From: Shewanella frigidimarina
Lineage (GTDB): Bacteria > Pseudomonadota > Gammaproteobacteria > Enterobacterales > Shewanellaceae
Assembly (NCBI RefSeq): GCF_003797125.1
Contig: NZ_RKKE01000001.1
Coordinates: forward strand, 992,001 to 1,056,000
Length of the DNA stretch: 64,000 nt
Direction of reading: 5' to 3'
Below, one piece after another: positions 1 to 9,818 of this stretch (the stretch's first letter is position 1; every line of letters starts with the position of its first letter). The notes under the pieces are model-generated. The model was not told the DNA's origin and ran no database searches. It worked only from the letters and a program-made list of their open reading frames with translations. The position numbers and the translations under genes are program-made.

Positions 1-128
1 ATAGTGTTGTACATGAAAATGCGCCCTGGTGACGCTTCTGGCAATTGATTATCATGAACGACGATAGTGTTACCTTTCGATGTTCTTAATTCACCAAACC
101 AAAGTTGTTTTTTTGCAGTGTTATACAT
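1..128 (-). CDS. Possible hypothetical protein, 3' part outside the window
   Basis: An open minus-strand frame begins at an ATG at 126-128 and runs off the left edge without a stop. It reads MYNTAKKQLWFGELRTSKG and continues to about 42 residues with normal-looking codon use. A purine-rich AAGGGCG lies about 10 bases upstream of the ATG, which supports it as a start. I do not recognise the family. Only this fragment is visible, so it could also be a gene remnant. Confidence 0.4.
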   Translation of the reverse strand, partial: MYNTAKKQLWFGELRTSKGNTIVVHDNQLPEASPGRIFMYNT

Positions 129-504
129 ATATGCTAACGCCCTTAATCAACACATATTCTAAAAATGGTGCAGGATTATTGAAGATAATATCTTCATACT
201 GCGCCACGATTATCTGTTCTGTATTTGTGTGGGTATTTAAACAGAATATTTCTGAGAATCAATGCCTAAAACGATGAATTTTTCGCGTAATCGCATAAAA
301 ATGTCGGTTGTAGTCAATTTTTAACACTTTTCTGTCATTTTTCTCACAAAATAAACGCCTCACCAAGTGATTAGCCACCTTATGACCAATCACTTTGTGA
401 TCACGACTTTAGCTTAAAAACATCAAGCTTCAAGTTTTTTATCAAAATTTATCGCTGATTAAAACCACATTATAAATAAGTGTATTGGTAAGGGATTAAT
501 ACAC
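129..504. other. Intergenic region with an inverted repeat
   Basis: This 376-base stretch is AT-rich. Its only clear structure is a perfect 8-bp inverted repeat, AAGTGATT at 365-372 and AATCACTT at 388-395, separated by 15 bases. No T-run follows, so it is more likely an operator or a weak hairpin than a terminator. An overlapping 65-codon plus-strand frame at 80-277 has no ribosome binding site and poor composition, and I do not call it a gene. Confidence 0.4.
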
Positions 505-1518
505 TTAACGAGGATCGGCTTGCAGATCCAACACTATCTTACCTTTGTGTGTACCCGACTCCATTAGTTCATGTGCCTGTACCACTTGCGAGAATGGGAA
601 CACACTATCGATTGGAATACTCATTTTGCCACTATTTAATAGCGGCCATACGAACTCAGCCAAACCTTGAGCAATCAGGGCTTTATTCGCCACGCTTTGT
701 GGTCGTAACGTTGACCCAGTCCAAATGACTCGTTTAGCCATAATGCGGAAAATATCCACGTTTGCTTGTGGACCACGTTGCATGGCAACCGACACCATAC
801 GTCCGTCGGTTGCGATAGCTTTAAGATTTTCGTTAATGAAGTCGCCACCAGCAATATCCATAATCACGTTAACGCCTAATCCATTTGTCGCTTCTAAGAT
901 CGGCTCAACAAAATGCTGCTCGTTATAGTTAATCGCTACGCTAGCGCCTTGATCAAGACAGTATTGGCATTTCTCTGCACTGCCAGAGGTTGCAAATACC
1001 GTTGCACCTAAACGACTCGCCATTTGGATCGCAGTTGTACCGATGCCACCAGAGCCCCCATGAATAAGCACTGTTTCACCCGCGTTAAGTCCACCGCGAA
1101 TAAACAAGTTACCCCACACGGTAAAAAAGGTTTCTGGCAACGCGGCAGCTTGCACAAAACTGTAACCAGTAGGAATAGGTAAACAATGTGCTGCGTAAGT
1201 ATTCACTAACTCGGCATAGCCGCCACCAGGCACTAAGGCACACACTTTATCGCCAACTTGCCACTGAGTAACATCGTCTGCCACGGCAACAATTTCACCG
1301 GCGACTTCTAACCCAATAATCGGGCTGGCATCTGCTGGCGGTGGATAAGCACCAACTCTCTGTTTAATGTCTGGGCCATTGACTCCAGCAGCATACACCT
1401 TAATCGTCACTTGGCCTTCTGTTGGCATCGCAAGCGTTGATTGAGTCATGGTCATCACACTGGGTTCGCCAGGCTGTTCAACCACTACATGGGTAAATTG
1501 TCTATTTACTGTCGCCAT
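505..1518 (-). CDS. NAD(P)H:quinone oxidoreductase, zinc-independent MDR family (PIG3-like)
   Basis: This is a medium-chain dehydrogenase/reductase of 337 residues. An N-terminal GroES-like domain (about 15-120) is followed by a Rossmann domain with the nucleotide-binding turn HGGSGGIG near residue 150. The structural and catalytic zinc cysteines and histidines of alcohol dehydrogenases are absent, and this fits the quinone oxidoreductase branch that reduces quinones or enones with NADPH in the cytoplasm. I chose the ATG at 1516-1518 because AAGGTGA stands just upstream. An in-frame start 10 codons earlier has no such site. It is a single gene, divergent from the solute-binding protein gene at 1714. 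The true substrate cannot be read from sequence. Confidence 0.85.
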   Translation of the reverse strand: MATVNRQFTHVVVEQPGEPSVMTMTQSTLAMPTEGQVTIKVYAAGVNGPDIKQRVGAYPPPADASPIIGLEVAGEIVAVADDVTQWQVGDKVCALVPGGGYAELVNTYAAHCLPIPTGYSFVQAAALPETFFTVWGNLFIRGGLNAGETVLIHGGSGGIGTTAIQMASRLGATVFATSGSAEKCQYCLDQGASVAINYNEQHFVEPILEATNGLGVNVIMDIAGGDFINENLKAIATDGRMVSVAMQRGPQANVDIFRIMAKRVIWTGSTLRPQSVANKALIAQGLAEFVWPLLNSGKMSIPIDSVFPFSQVVQAHELMESGTHKGKIVLDLQADPR

Positions 1519-1713
1519 AAAAATATCACCTTGGTTAATTGTTACCAAAAAGTAACTTGGATTAATAATCTGTTACAGGCGCCGATCACCTGTTCACAAA
1601 TTCAGCAGGTTTGTTAGCAAAACATAAAGTAGTATCTTTTTTAATCAAAAATGATTGCCTATACACTTTAAACCATTACTATACCCGCCCGTTCAAAACA
1701 TGGAGCAAAATAC

Positions 1714-2505
1714 TTGTTAAAGTACCTGTTCGTTTTACTGTCTATTTTCAGTATTCACGCCCATGCTGCACCTATCCGTATCGCCTCTGATATTTGGTGC
1801 CCTTATATCTGCGACAACCAAACCGGCTACGTTGTAGAACTCACACGTCGCGCTTTTGAGATCCAGGGTCAACCGGTTGAATTTCAGATTTTTCCTTATA
1901 AACGCGCACTGATTGAACTGCAAAGAAATAACATCGACGCTGTACTGGCATTGACGTCTAGCGCCATTGTCGAAAATAAATTGATTAATGCTGATGTGAT
2001 TGTCGGCTATAACAGCAACGACTTTTATACTCTTGTTGATAGTAATGAAACATTTGAGCAGATTACCGATCTCAATAACACTCAACAGGCTGCGATAGTC
2101 ACTGGTTACCACTATGGTGTTGAGCTCGACGCTTGGTTTGGTGCACATCCTAATACGTACTTTGCCTCTGGCAGAGATCCATTGGCTATGAATATTATTC
2201 GGCTAGTAAAAGGACGTCATTCGGTCATCATCGACAACAAAAATGTCATTGAGTACACCGCAAGTCAATTAAACTTAACTCAACAACTTCGCTATGCTGG
2301 CACTATAGGCAAACCGGTGCCTTTGTATGTTGGCTTTAATCCACACAATAAAGCTTACGCGGTGACCTTTACTAATGGCATCGAGATGCTAAAAGCCAAT
2401 GGCGAATATCAACAGATTATGAGTAAGTACAAAATATTACCTGCTCTGACATCTGACGAGGCCCGTCATAAAAACCTGCAAAAATTCCTGCCTATCTTTA
2501 ATTAA
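1714..2505 (+). CDS. Periplasmic solute-binding protein, family 3 type
   Basis: This is a secreted protein of 263 residues. A short signal peptide (about residues 1-18, ending HAHA-A) precedes a bacterial extracellular solute-binding family 3 fold, with the typical opening IRIASDIWCPY. No permease or ATPase genes lie beside it, so it is an orphan binding protein of the kind common in Shewanella and Vibrio. It may bind an amino-acid-like ligand or act with a sensor elsewhere. The start is a TTG with GGAG about 9 bases upstream. The nearest ATG, at 1700, runs into a stop after six codons in another frame. Two cysteines near the mature N-terminus (CPYIC) could form a disulfide. Confidence 0.8.
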   Translation: MLKYLFVLLSIFSIHAHAAPIRIASDIWCPYICDNQTGYVVELTRRAFEIQGQPVEFQIFPYKRALIELQRNNIDAVLALTSSAIVENKLINADVIVGYNSNDFYTLVDSNETFEQITDLNNTQQAAIVTGYHYGVELDAWFGAHPNTYFASGRDPLAMNIIRLVKGRHSVIIDNKNVIEYTASQLNLTQQLRYAGTIGKPVPLYVGFNPHNKAYAVTFTNGIEMLKANGEYQQIMSKYKILPALTSDEARHKNLQKFLPIFN

Positions 2506-2520
2506 TCTCGCTTGCTGTAG

Positions 2521-2544
2521 TGATGCCATACGGAATTGGCATCA
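2521..2544. repeat. Inverted repeat after the solute-binding protein gene
   Basis: A perfect 8-bp hairpin, TGATGCCA and TGGCATCA with an 8-base loop, lies 15 bases after the stop of the upstream gene. It has no T-run. It may be a weak terminator or an RNA-stabilising 3' hairpin between two convergent genes. Confidence 0.45.
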
Positions 2545-2673
2545 ACAAGGCTGCACATTGCAGACATTTGGCACTATATCGAAGTTGCTAAACCAGCCCT
2601 ATAACTCACAAAGCGTTATCGTAGCGAGTTTATCGAAAACACCATACTGGTTTGTCAGCCTTTTATGGTGTGT

Positions 2674-4401
2674 TTAAGCTCCAGCCACCACATCATCAAG
2701 TGCATCTGCCAGCGTAGAATATGTCACACATTGCACACCATCTGGCTTAAACCCTGCTTTGGCTAAGGTTTTAAGTGGCTGAAATTGAAAATCGGCCAAC
2801 AAGACTCGAGTATTATCACGCTTACATTTATCAATAAACTTATACAGCGCCGAAACGCCACCAGAGTCTAAAATAGACACCCCGTCAAAATACAACACCA
2901 CCCCATCCTGGTCGCCACTCAAATGCGCCAACTCACCAAACACACTGTCGGCAGCAGCAAAAAACAATGGCCCATTAATTTTAAACACTTTCCAGCGTGG
3001 CGGTAACTCAACATGAATGTGCTTTTTCTGCTCGCTAATGTCTTGCACCTTGGTCATGTCGGCCACTTGTTTCATGAATAATAACGACGCCAAAATGATC
3101 CCAGCACTAATCGCAATCACCATGTCAAAAAATATGGTCAGTAACAAGCACACCATCAACACCAGTATTTCACTGGCAGGGGCTTTTTTAACAAGATGGA
3201 CAATCTTAGGCGCTTCACTCATGTTCCAAGCCACCATAATAAGCAGCGCCGACATGCCCGCCATGGGGATATAAGCTAAAACAGTGCTGAGCGATAATAA
3301 AGACACTAACACCACCAGCGCATGGATCATGGCCGCGATTGGGCTTACCGCCCCCGACTTATAGTTAGCCGCCGAACGAGCGATGGCAGCAGTCGCGGTA
3401 ATACCGCCAAAAAATGGCGCGATAATATTACCGATACCTTGACCAAGTAACTCGCTATTGGCGCTGTGCTTTTTACCTGACATGCCGTCTAGCACCACTG
3501 CGCACAGTAACGATTCAATGGCACCTAACATGGCGATAGCAAAGGCGGCAGACAATAGGTCACTGGCTAATTGCCAAGTGAGTACCAATGGCACTTCACC
3601 CGTTTGCGCGCGAAGCCAAGGCCATTCAAAATCGGGCAACATAGAGGGAATACCTGCACCGATTGAGCCATCGGCTAGGGTGAAACTGAACGTAGATCCA
3701 ATCGTGGCCACATCGAAACCTTGGAGGTTCAACATCAACGCCACAATACTTGCGGCCACCACAGCAGGCAGATGCGCTGGCACAGCCAACTTGAGTTTTG
3801 GCCACAAAATAAACACCACTAATGTGCTTAATCCCACCAGTAATGTCGGCCCCGAAAAACTAGGAATTTCTTGAACTAAGGTAGCTACTTTACCGACAAA
3901 ACTTTCTGGCATCTCGGTAATAGTTAGACCAAAAAAGTCCTTAACTTGCAGCACTGCAATCACCACGGCAATACCACCCGTAAACCCTAACGTGACTGAT
4001 TCGGGAATATATTGGATATAACGCCCTAAGCGAAACAACGCCATGATAATCAACATTAGTCCGGATAACATGCTGGCCAGCAATAAACCTGACAGACCAT
4101 ATTGATGCACTATGGGATAGAGGATCACCACAAAAGCGGCGGTAGGGCCAGACACACTGTAACGCGAGCCACCGGTGAGCGGAATAATAAACCCACCAAT
4201 AATGGCAGTATATAACCCGTATTGCGGCGCGACCCCAATGGCAATCGCAAGCGCCATGGCTAATGGAATAGCAATAATGCCAACGGTTAAGCCAGCTAAT
4301 AGATCTTTAGTGAATGCATTGGCATTGTAGGGAGCGTCTTTTAAAGACTCTCGGAGTGCATGCCCGATACGAAGAGAAAATAAATGTGTGCGGTATTTCA
4401 T
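2674..4401 (-). CDS. SulP family anion transporter with STAS domain
   Basis: This 575-residue inner-membrane protein belongs to the SulP/SLC26 family. About ten to twelve hydrophobic segments span roughly residues 30-430, and the conserved stretch GLTVGIIAIPLAMALAI lies in the first of them. A C-terminal cytoplasmic STAS domain (about 460-565) contains LDSGGVSALYKF. Family members move sulfate, bicarbonate or dicarboxylates by proton or sodium symport or exchange, and the substrate here is not determinable. It is a single gene. A long perfect dyad at 4490-4512, about 90 bases upstream, may control it. Bicarbonate or a C4-dicarboxylate would be reasonable guesses but nothing adjacent supports either. 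Confidence 0.88.
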   Translation of the reverse strand: MKYRTHLFSLRIGHALRESLKDAPYNANAFTKDLLAGLTVGIIAIPLAMALAIAIGVAPQYGLYTAIIGGFIIPLTGGSRYSVSGPTAAFVVILYPIVHQYGLSGLLLASMLSGLMLIIMALFRLGRYIQYIPESVTLGFTGGIAVVIAVLQVKDFFGLTITEMPESFVGKVATLVQEIPSFSGPTLLVGLSTLVVFILWPKLKLAVPAHLPAVVAASIVALMLNLQGFDVATIGSTFSFTLADGSIGAGIPSMLPDFEWPWLRAQTGEVPLVLTWQLASDLLSAAFAIAMLGAIESLLCAVVLDGMSGKKHSANSELLGQGIGNIIAPFFGGITATAAIARSAANYKSGAVSPIAAMIHALVVLVSLLSLSTVLAYIPMAGMSALLIMVAWNMSEAPKIVHLVKKAPASEILVLMVCLLLTIFFDMVIAISAGIILASLLFMKQVADMTKVQDISEQKKHIHVELPPRWKVFKINGPLFFAAADSVFGELAHLSGDQDGVVLYFDGVSILDSGGVSALYKFIDKCKRDNTRVLLADFQFQPLKTLAKAGFKPDGVQCVTYSTLADALDDVVAGA

Positions 4402-4489
4402 TGCGGCGATCCCATAACCTAGTACGGCGTCAAGATACCCCTCATTATAGGCCGATTACCTTACAGTACAATCGAATTAAGTTAACACC

Positions 4490-4512
4490 TGATGATAATA
4501 TAATTATCATCA
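4490..4512. promoter_or_regulatory. Perfect 23-bp dyad upstream of the SulP gene, operator candidate
   Basis: TGATGATAAT (4490-4499) is followed by ATA and then its exact reverse complement ATTATCATCA (4503-4512). The inner part resembles the Fur inverted repeat TGATAAT-n-ATTATCA but has a 3-base rather than a 1-base centre. It lies in the promoter region of the gene starting at 4401. Confidence 0.45.
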
Positions 4513-4574
4513 CATTATAATATAAAATTTATCTAAATAGAGGTAATAAGATCCACTGGCTCTGATGACTCGCG

Positions 4575-4604
4575 CAAAAAAGCCACCGATTATTTCGGTG
4601 GCTT
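4575..4604 (-). terminator. Rho-independent terminator of the RND efflux operon
   Basis: Read on the minus strand, a 10-bp perfect stem AAGCCACCGA/TCGGTGGCTT with a 5-base loop is followed by a T-run. It lies about 80 bases downstream of the histidine kinase stop and closes the five-gene unit. Confidence 0.85.
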
Positions 4605-4683
4605 CGGTGGTGTTTATTAAGAATGCACACAACAGTTGGCTGCCTAATCTTAGTCGCTAATCAAAGGCCAAACGGCTTAAACG

Positions 4684-5940
4684 TTAACGGCTAAAATCGA
4701 TAGACACTTTGCGGCCGCGATTAGTATCTATATTTTGATAATCCCAGTCGTATTGCGAAATAAGTCTGGTCGTTAACTCAAGCCCTAAGCCAAAGCCTAA
4801 CTCTTCAAAGCTATTAGCATAAGACTTACACTGATTAGCGATGCTTACCGATGTGGCTGACTGGCGAATAGTCACACTACCTTCAACCGTATGCTGTAAA
4901 GCGTTGCGGATAAGATTGTTTATAATTATTCGGCATAGCGTGTCAGGGAGTTGGTGAGCAGAGTCATCGGTTTCAATACTGATTTCAATATTTTTGCCGT
5001 GGATTAAATACGTTAAATCTTGCACTAGCTGGCGAATAAGCTGACCTAAATTAACCTCTTTTAACGGCAAACTTTTACCTTCACGTCGTGTTAACCACAA
5101 TAAGGTTTCGGTGAGATCGGTCATGGTGAGCCCAGCACGTTCGATGCGGTGAACGACTTGAGCTTGTTTTTCAGCGCTACCGCCTTTGCTTATCAGCTTT
5201 TGCAGTAATTCAGTATTGGTACGGATCACCGCTATTGGGGTGCGTAATTCATGGCTGGCATAGCCTAAGAATTGCTGCTCGCGATCTAAGCTTTCCTGCA
5301 CAGTACCTAAACTGGTTTTAACAATATCGGCTAGGGTATTTAATTCGCTAAAATGAAAGTCGGGTATTGGCTGAGCTAATTGTTGGCTATTTAATCCTTT
5401 CGCCCAAGTTCTTAAACGCTTCATTGGCCGCGCCACTTTTCGCATCATTAACATCAACACGATAGTAAACATCACAATACCTAAAATTGCAGTCGCTAAT
5501 ATCACCACAAAAAAGGGAATGCCTTTAGGAGGAGACATAGTGCCAGCTTGACTGTCAAAGGTACTGGAGACATATCGCACCTCGTTACCTTTAAGCACTT
5601 TTATAACAAAAAAGCCTTTTACAGGGGGCGTAATGGGCGAGCCGCCAATAATGTTTTTATACAACACGTTAAACTCTCTAGGCTCAGACTTAATATTTTG
5701 TTGGATCTCTTCGGGTAGGTCTTGCCAACGTGAAGCCACCGTAAAAAAATGTGATGTTTTCGGCTGACCATCGATAACCTGTTGATCTTGTGCTTGAGCG
5801 TACATGGTAGATTGTAAGATTTGGTCCATACCAGAAATAAAATAGTGCACACTGAGCATCGATAAAATTAAAATAGTACTAATACCAGTAAACAACATGA
5901 CCAGTAGTACAAAAATTCGCAGGCTCGGGGTTAATTTCAT
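4684..5940 (-). CDS. Sensor histidine kinase of the efflux-operon two-component system
   Basis: This 418-residue inner-membrane sensor has transmembrane segments near residues 8-32 and 142-166, which enclose a periplasmic sensing region of about 110 residues. A HAMP-like linker follows, then the phosphoacceptor motif ASHELRTP with the histidine at residue 230. The ATPase N-box is NNLIRNALQH and a short G-box is GFGLGLELT. The domain order matches QseC/PmrB-type kinases. It is the last gene of the operon, 12 bases after its response regulator, and so should phosphorylate that regulator. The stimulus is unknown. Linkage to an RND pump suggests a toxic compound or envelope stress. Confidence 0.88.
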   Translation of the reverse strand: MKLTPSLRIFVLLVMLFTGISTILILSMLSVHYFISGMDQILQSTMYAQAQDQQVIDGQPKTSHFFTVASRWQDLPEEIQQNIKSEPREFNVLYKNIIGGSPITPPVKGFFVIKVLKGNEVRYVSSTFDSQAGTMSPPKGIPFFVVILATAILGIVMFTIVLMLMMRKVARPMKRLRTWAKGLNSQQLAQPIPDFHFSELNTLADIVKTSLGTVQESLDREQQFLGYASHELRTPIAVIRTNTELLQKLISKGGSAEKQAQVVHRIERAGLTMTDLTETLLWLTRREGKSLPLKEVNLGQLIRQLVQDLTYLIHGKNIEISIETDDSAHQLPDTLCRIIINNLIRNALQHTVEGSVTIRQSATSVSIANQCKSYANSFEELGFGLGLELTTRLISQYDWDYQNIDTNRGRKVSIDFSR

Positions 5941-5952
5941 GTAATGGCTATC

Positions 5953-6636
5953 CTACTGGTTATCTTTAATGGCAAAGCCATGACCACTAACGGTATGCAG
6001 CAACTTGAGTTCCTGGTTGCCATCAAGGTGTTTACGTAAATTAAACATGTGTACTTTTAAACTATTACTGTCTGGTTGGTCATCTCCCCACACACTTTGC
6101 ATCAGTTTTTCACGCGACACAGGGTTAGGGCTCGCTCGTATTAACACGTCTAAAATTTTAAACGCTGTCGGCGATAGCTTTAAGCCTACCCCATTACGAA
6201 ACGCCTGTTTCTGCTGCAAATCGAGGATTAAATCGGCCACGGTTAGGCGCATAGCTTGACCACTTCGGCGACGGGATAATACTCGAATGCGGACAATGAG
6301 CTCTTCCATTGCAAACGGCTTAATGAGGTAATCATCAGCACCTTTGGCAAAGCCGTCGAGCTTATCGTTAAGCGTGTCGCGCGCGGTAAGCATGAGTACT
6401 GGTACATCGAGGCCTTGCAGCCGCAAAGATTCACACACTTGCAAACCGTTCATTTTAGGTAAGTTCAAATCCAATATCACTGCATCATAGCGATTGAGTA
6501 AAATCAGATTCAGTCCTGCACTGCCATTCGCAGAATGGTCACAAAGAATACCTTCTAGCTCTAGGTACTCGATCACCGCCGTAGCTAAATCAAGATCGTC
6601 TTCAACCAATAACAACTGCAACTTGTCGGTGAACAT
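5953..6636 (-). CDS. OmpR/PhoB family response regulator
   Basis: This 227-residue regulator has an N-terminal receiver domain with the acidic pair at D13-D14, the phosphorylated aspartate at D56 (ILDLNLP) and the KPF lysine in DYLIKPFAM. A C-terminal winged-helix DNA-binding domain ends SGHGFAIKDN. It lies between the RND pump gene (17 bases upstream) and its kinase (12 bases downstream). The direct repeat CTTAA-N6-CTTAA upstream of the first operon gene is the type of site bound by PmrA/QseB relatives, so autoregulation of the whole operon is likely but inferred. Confidence 0.9.
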   Translation of the reverse strand: MFTDKLQLLLVEDDLDLATAVIEYLELEGILCDHSANGSAGLNLILLNRYDAVILDLNLPKMNGLQVCESLRLQGLDVPVLMLTARDTLNDKLDGFAKGADDYLIKPFAMEELIVRIRVLSRRRSGQAMRLTVADLILDLQQKQAFRNGVGLKLSPTAFKILDVLIRASPNPVSREKLMQSVWGDDQPDSNSLKVHMFNLRKHLDGNQELKLLHTVSGHGFAIKDNQ

Positions 6637-6653
6637 CGAATATACTCCTCGGT

Positions 6654-9600
6654 TTACGACGCCACTGAGCTTGTCGTATGGTGATTTGGGCGCAGTTTAG
6701 CAATAACGTGATTGATAAATGCTTTCGACTCACATTGAATGAGCAACAAAGATGGCGTCAAAATCAAGGTGATGACGGTAGCAAATAAAATACCATAACC
6801 CAGCGCTGCCGCAGCAGGTATTAAAAACTGTGCTTGCGATGAGGTTTCGCCTAACAAAGGAGCTAAACCAGCAAAGGTCGTCACTGAGGTGAGCAATACC
6901 GCACGAAGCCGGCTGGTACATGACTCAACAATAGCATCGTGTACCGACAAACCCTCTTCTTTAATCAACTCGTTATAGCGCGATACGAGCAATAGACTGT
7001 CGTTTACCACCACGCCACTTAAAGCCAAAATACCATTTAACGATAAAATACTAATGGTTAAGTCATTCCACCAATGGCCTAAAATGGCGCCAACAATACC
7101 AAACGGAATCGCGGTCATGATAATCACCGGTTGTATGTATGATTTTAACGGGATGGCTAGCAAGGCATAAATGGCAATTAACGCCAGCACAAACATCGAC
7201 CCTATCGAACTTGTGGTTTCAGCTTGTTGCTCAGCTTCACCGGCAAAATTGAAACTCACACCGGGGTATTGCACTGCTAACTGCGGCACTAACGTCTGCT
7301 TTAGCTGACTAACAAGCTCGTTTGAGGCAATTTTATCTTTATCTAGCACAGCACTGATGTATACCGCCCGTTGACTGTCGATACGGGTAATGTTCGACGG
7401 TTGGTAATCATTAAAAATCTGCGCCACGTGGCTTAATGGCACAATAGTACCGTCGCTAGTTCGAACATTGGCAAGCTTAATATCTTCGATGGTTTGACGA
7501 TCTTCATCAGGGTAACGTACTCGTACTTTTACCTCATCTTTGCCACGTTGAAAACGCTGTACTACACCACCGCCAAATGACTGCAATATCTGGCTCGATA
7601 AGGTTTCGGTATCAAATCCTAGGGCACGACCTTGCTGAGTTAATTCAAAACGATATTGCGGCTCGCCTATGTCTAAATTGTTATCGATACCACTGACGCC
7701 ATCCATGGTTTCTAGCTGCGCTTTTATCGCTTGGCCGGCAGCAAAGACGGAATCGGTATCGCTGGCTTTAATTTCCACTTTAAAATTATCGAGCATTTCT
7801 TGTTTCGATAATATTTTCAGCTTTTTTATGCCCTCCATTTGGCCAACAAGCTCAAGCCATTTTTGGCTAAATTCTTTGAGGCTATAAGGACTGTCTGTCG
7901 CTAACTCAACCTGAACTTGGCCCGAGTCACTGCTGCTTGCCATAACATGCAAACTGGTTAAATAGCTGTCCTTATTATGCTGCTGTTCGGCCACCAGCTG
8001 AGCATCGACTTGTTTTGCAGCAGTTTCTAAGGTCATTAAATTTTTATAGGTCTGGCCAAAACTGGCGTCATTTTGCATCGAAAAGTCGGCAACTACAGTG
8101 TCGCCAGCAATATCAGGAAAAAATGCCACTCGCACGCTGCCCGTTATTGGCATACCTGCAACCACAATAAACAGTGCGATAAACAGCAATACCACCGCAT
8201 AACGAAACCGTAATGCAAACTCAATAAGTGGCTGATAAATCACTCGACTAAACCACTGCAAACCACTATCGGCAGCATGTTGGATATGATTAAACCATGA
8301 CTTTTTAGCACTTTTTTGAGTATTAATATGCGCTAAATGCGACGGTAGAATAAATTTAGATTCAACCAACGACAACATCAAACAAATGGCGACGACAGTA
8401 CCAAACTGGGCATAAATCTGCCCTAAATTACCTTCAACATTAGCTAAGGCAACAAAAGCGACTACTGTGGTTAACACACCAAATATCGTTGGGGTTGCCA
8501 CTTTTAAAGTACCTTTGATAGTGTTGTCGATGTTGTCGCCGTATTTTTGCCGAGTGCTATAAACACTCTCGCCCACCACCACTGCGTCATCGACGACAAT
8601 CCCCAGCGCCATAATAAATCCAAAAGTGGTCATTTCATTTAGGCTTAAGCCAGCAAAAGTATTGCTCATAAAAAACAAGGTGCCGAAGAACACAAACGGT
8701 AACCCTGCAGCAACCCAAAACGCCACTCGCAAATTTAAAAATAACGCTAAAATAATGAATACCAAAGCGATACCACTCAAAGCATTTTTAACCAATAAGC
8801 TTAAGCGTTCGATAATCAGCGTGCTTTTGTCATGCCAAGTAGCAATACTGACGTTGTCGGGTAATACATTAGAACGGCGCCATTTTTCGACGACTTGCTT
8901 AGCTTGCTCGACAATATCAACAATATCGCCATTTTCGTCCATCACAATTTCAATCGCGCTTGAGTTAGCTTGGTTATAACGCGACAACACAAAGGTATTG
9001 TCGGCAAAACCGTCTTTAATAGTCGCAATATCACCTAAGGTTATCAGCGAACCTTGACTGTTGGTGATCACCGGAATCGCCATAAAATCGTCTAATTGGT
9101 AAGCTTGCTGTGATACTTTTAGCCGTACGGTTTTGTCGTCGTTATATAAGCTAGTCGAAATGGATGCTGACGATTCGGCATTCACAGCACTGGCCACTGA
9201 GGCAAACGTCAGTCCATAGGCTTGCAACTTAGCTTCATCAATTTCTATAGAAATCATCGGTTCGGCTTTGGCTTTAATCTCGAGATCGTGAATGGCTGAC
9301 TGACTTAATAAATCCGATTTAAGTTGTTCGGCTAATGCCTGCAACGTCGCGCGGTCGGCATCGCCGTATATCTCAATCCACAAGGCATGATCTTGCATGC
9401 GCATTTTATCAATAACGGGTTTTTCAGCTTCACTAGGAAAGTTATAAATCGCATCGACATTGGTTTTAATATCAGTGAGTAAAGTGTCTAAATCATAAGC
9501 GCTGGTTTTCTCAATTATCACACTACTGCCATTGGCGTTGGATGTTGACGTTATCCGTTTTATGCCCGGCACGGTTTCTAATGCATCTTCAATTTTAATT

Positions 9601-9815
9601 GCTATGCCTTCTTCAGCCAGCACTGGGTCGCCACTGTCGTAAGTCACCGACACTGTCACCCTGTCGGGTTCTAAACTCGGAAATGCCTCTTTGCGTAAGC
9701 TGCCTAAGGAGAAAAGACCCACGATTATCATGGCAATTAACAGCAAGTTAGCCGCTACTGAATTTCTAGCAAACCAGGCTATCGCCCCTGAGTGTGTAGA
9801 TTGAGATCCCGACAT
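6654..9815 (-). CDS. RND family efflux pump permease (HAE1, AcrB-like)
   Basis: This 1053-residue inner-membrane pump has the standard internally duplicated RND layout. A first transmembrane helix (about 13-35) precedes a large periplasmic porter/docking loop. A six-helix block follows with the proton-relay motif GIVVDDAVVVGE (Asp409-Asp410). A second helix, loop and helix block complete it. Length and motifs match drug or solvent exporters of the AcrB/MexB superfamily. The start MSGSQST is 3 bases from the stop of the fusion-protein gene, so translation is probably coupled. With the neighbouring fusion protein and outer-membrane factor it forms a complete tripartite efflux system. Substrates cannot be inferred. 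Confidence 0.93.
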   Translation of the reverse strand: MSGSQSTHSGAIAWFARNSVAANLLLIAMIIVGLFSLGSLRKEAFPSLEPDRVTVSVTYDSGDPVLAEEGIAIKIEDALETVPGIKRITSTSNANGSSVIIEKTSAYDLDTLLTDIKTNVDAIYNFPSEAEKPVIDKMRMQDHALWIEIYGDADRATLQALAEQLKSDLLSQSAIHDLEIKAKAEPMISIEIDEAKLQAYGLTFASVASAVNAESSASISTSLYNDDKTVRLKVSQQAYQLDDFMAIPVITNSQGSLITLGDIATIKDGFADNTFVLSRYNQANSSAIEIVMDENGDIVDIVEQAKQVVEKWRRSNVLPDNVSIATWHDKSTLIIERLSLLVKNALSGIALVFIILALFLNLRVAFWVAAGLPFVFFGTLFFMSNTFAGLSLNEMTTFGFIMALGIVVDDAVVVGESVYSTRQKYGDNIDNTIKGTLKVATPTIFGVLTTVVAFVALANVEGNLGQIYAQFGTVVAICLMLSLVESKFILPSHLAHINTQKSAKKSWFNHIQHAADSGLQWFSRVIYQPLIEFALRFRYAVVLLFIALFIVVAGMPITGSVRVAFFPDIAGDTVVADFSMQNDASFGQTYKNLMTLETAAKQVDAQLVAEQQHNKDSYLTSLHVMASSSDSGQVQVELATDSPYSLKEFSQKWLELVGQMEGIKKLKILSKQEMLDNFKVEIKASDTDSVFAAGQAIKAQLETMDGVSGIDNNLDIGEPQYRFELTQQGRALGFDTETLSSQILQSFGGGVVQRFQRGKDEVKVRVRYPDEDRQTIEDIKLANVRTSDGTIVPLSHVAQIFNDYQPSNITRIDSQRAVYISAVLDKDKIASNELVSQLKQTLVPQLAVQYPGVSFNFAGEAEQQAETTSSIGSMFVLALIAIYALLAIPLKSYIQPVIIMTAIPFGIVGAILGHWWNDLTISILSLNGILALSGVVVNDSLLLVSRYNELIKEEGLSVHDAIVESCTSRLRAVLLTSVTTFAGLAPLLGETSSQAQFLIPAAAALGYGILFATVITLILTPSLLLIQCESKAFINHVIAKLRPNHHTTSSVAS

Positions 9816-9818
9816 GGC

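Noticed and set aside
80..277. 65-codon plus-strand open frame
   Set aside because: No ribosome binding site, unusual composition, and it overlaps the more convincing minus-strand fragment.
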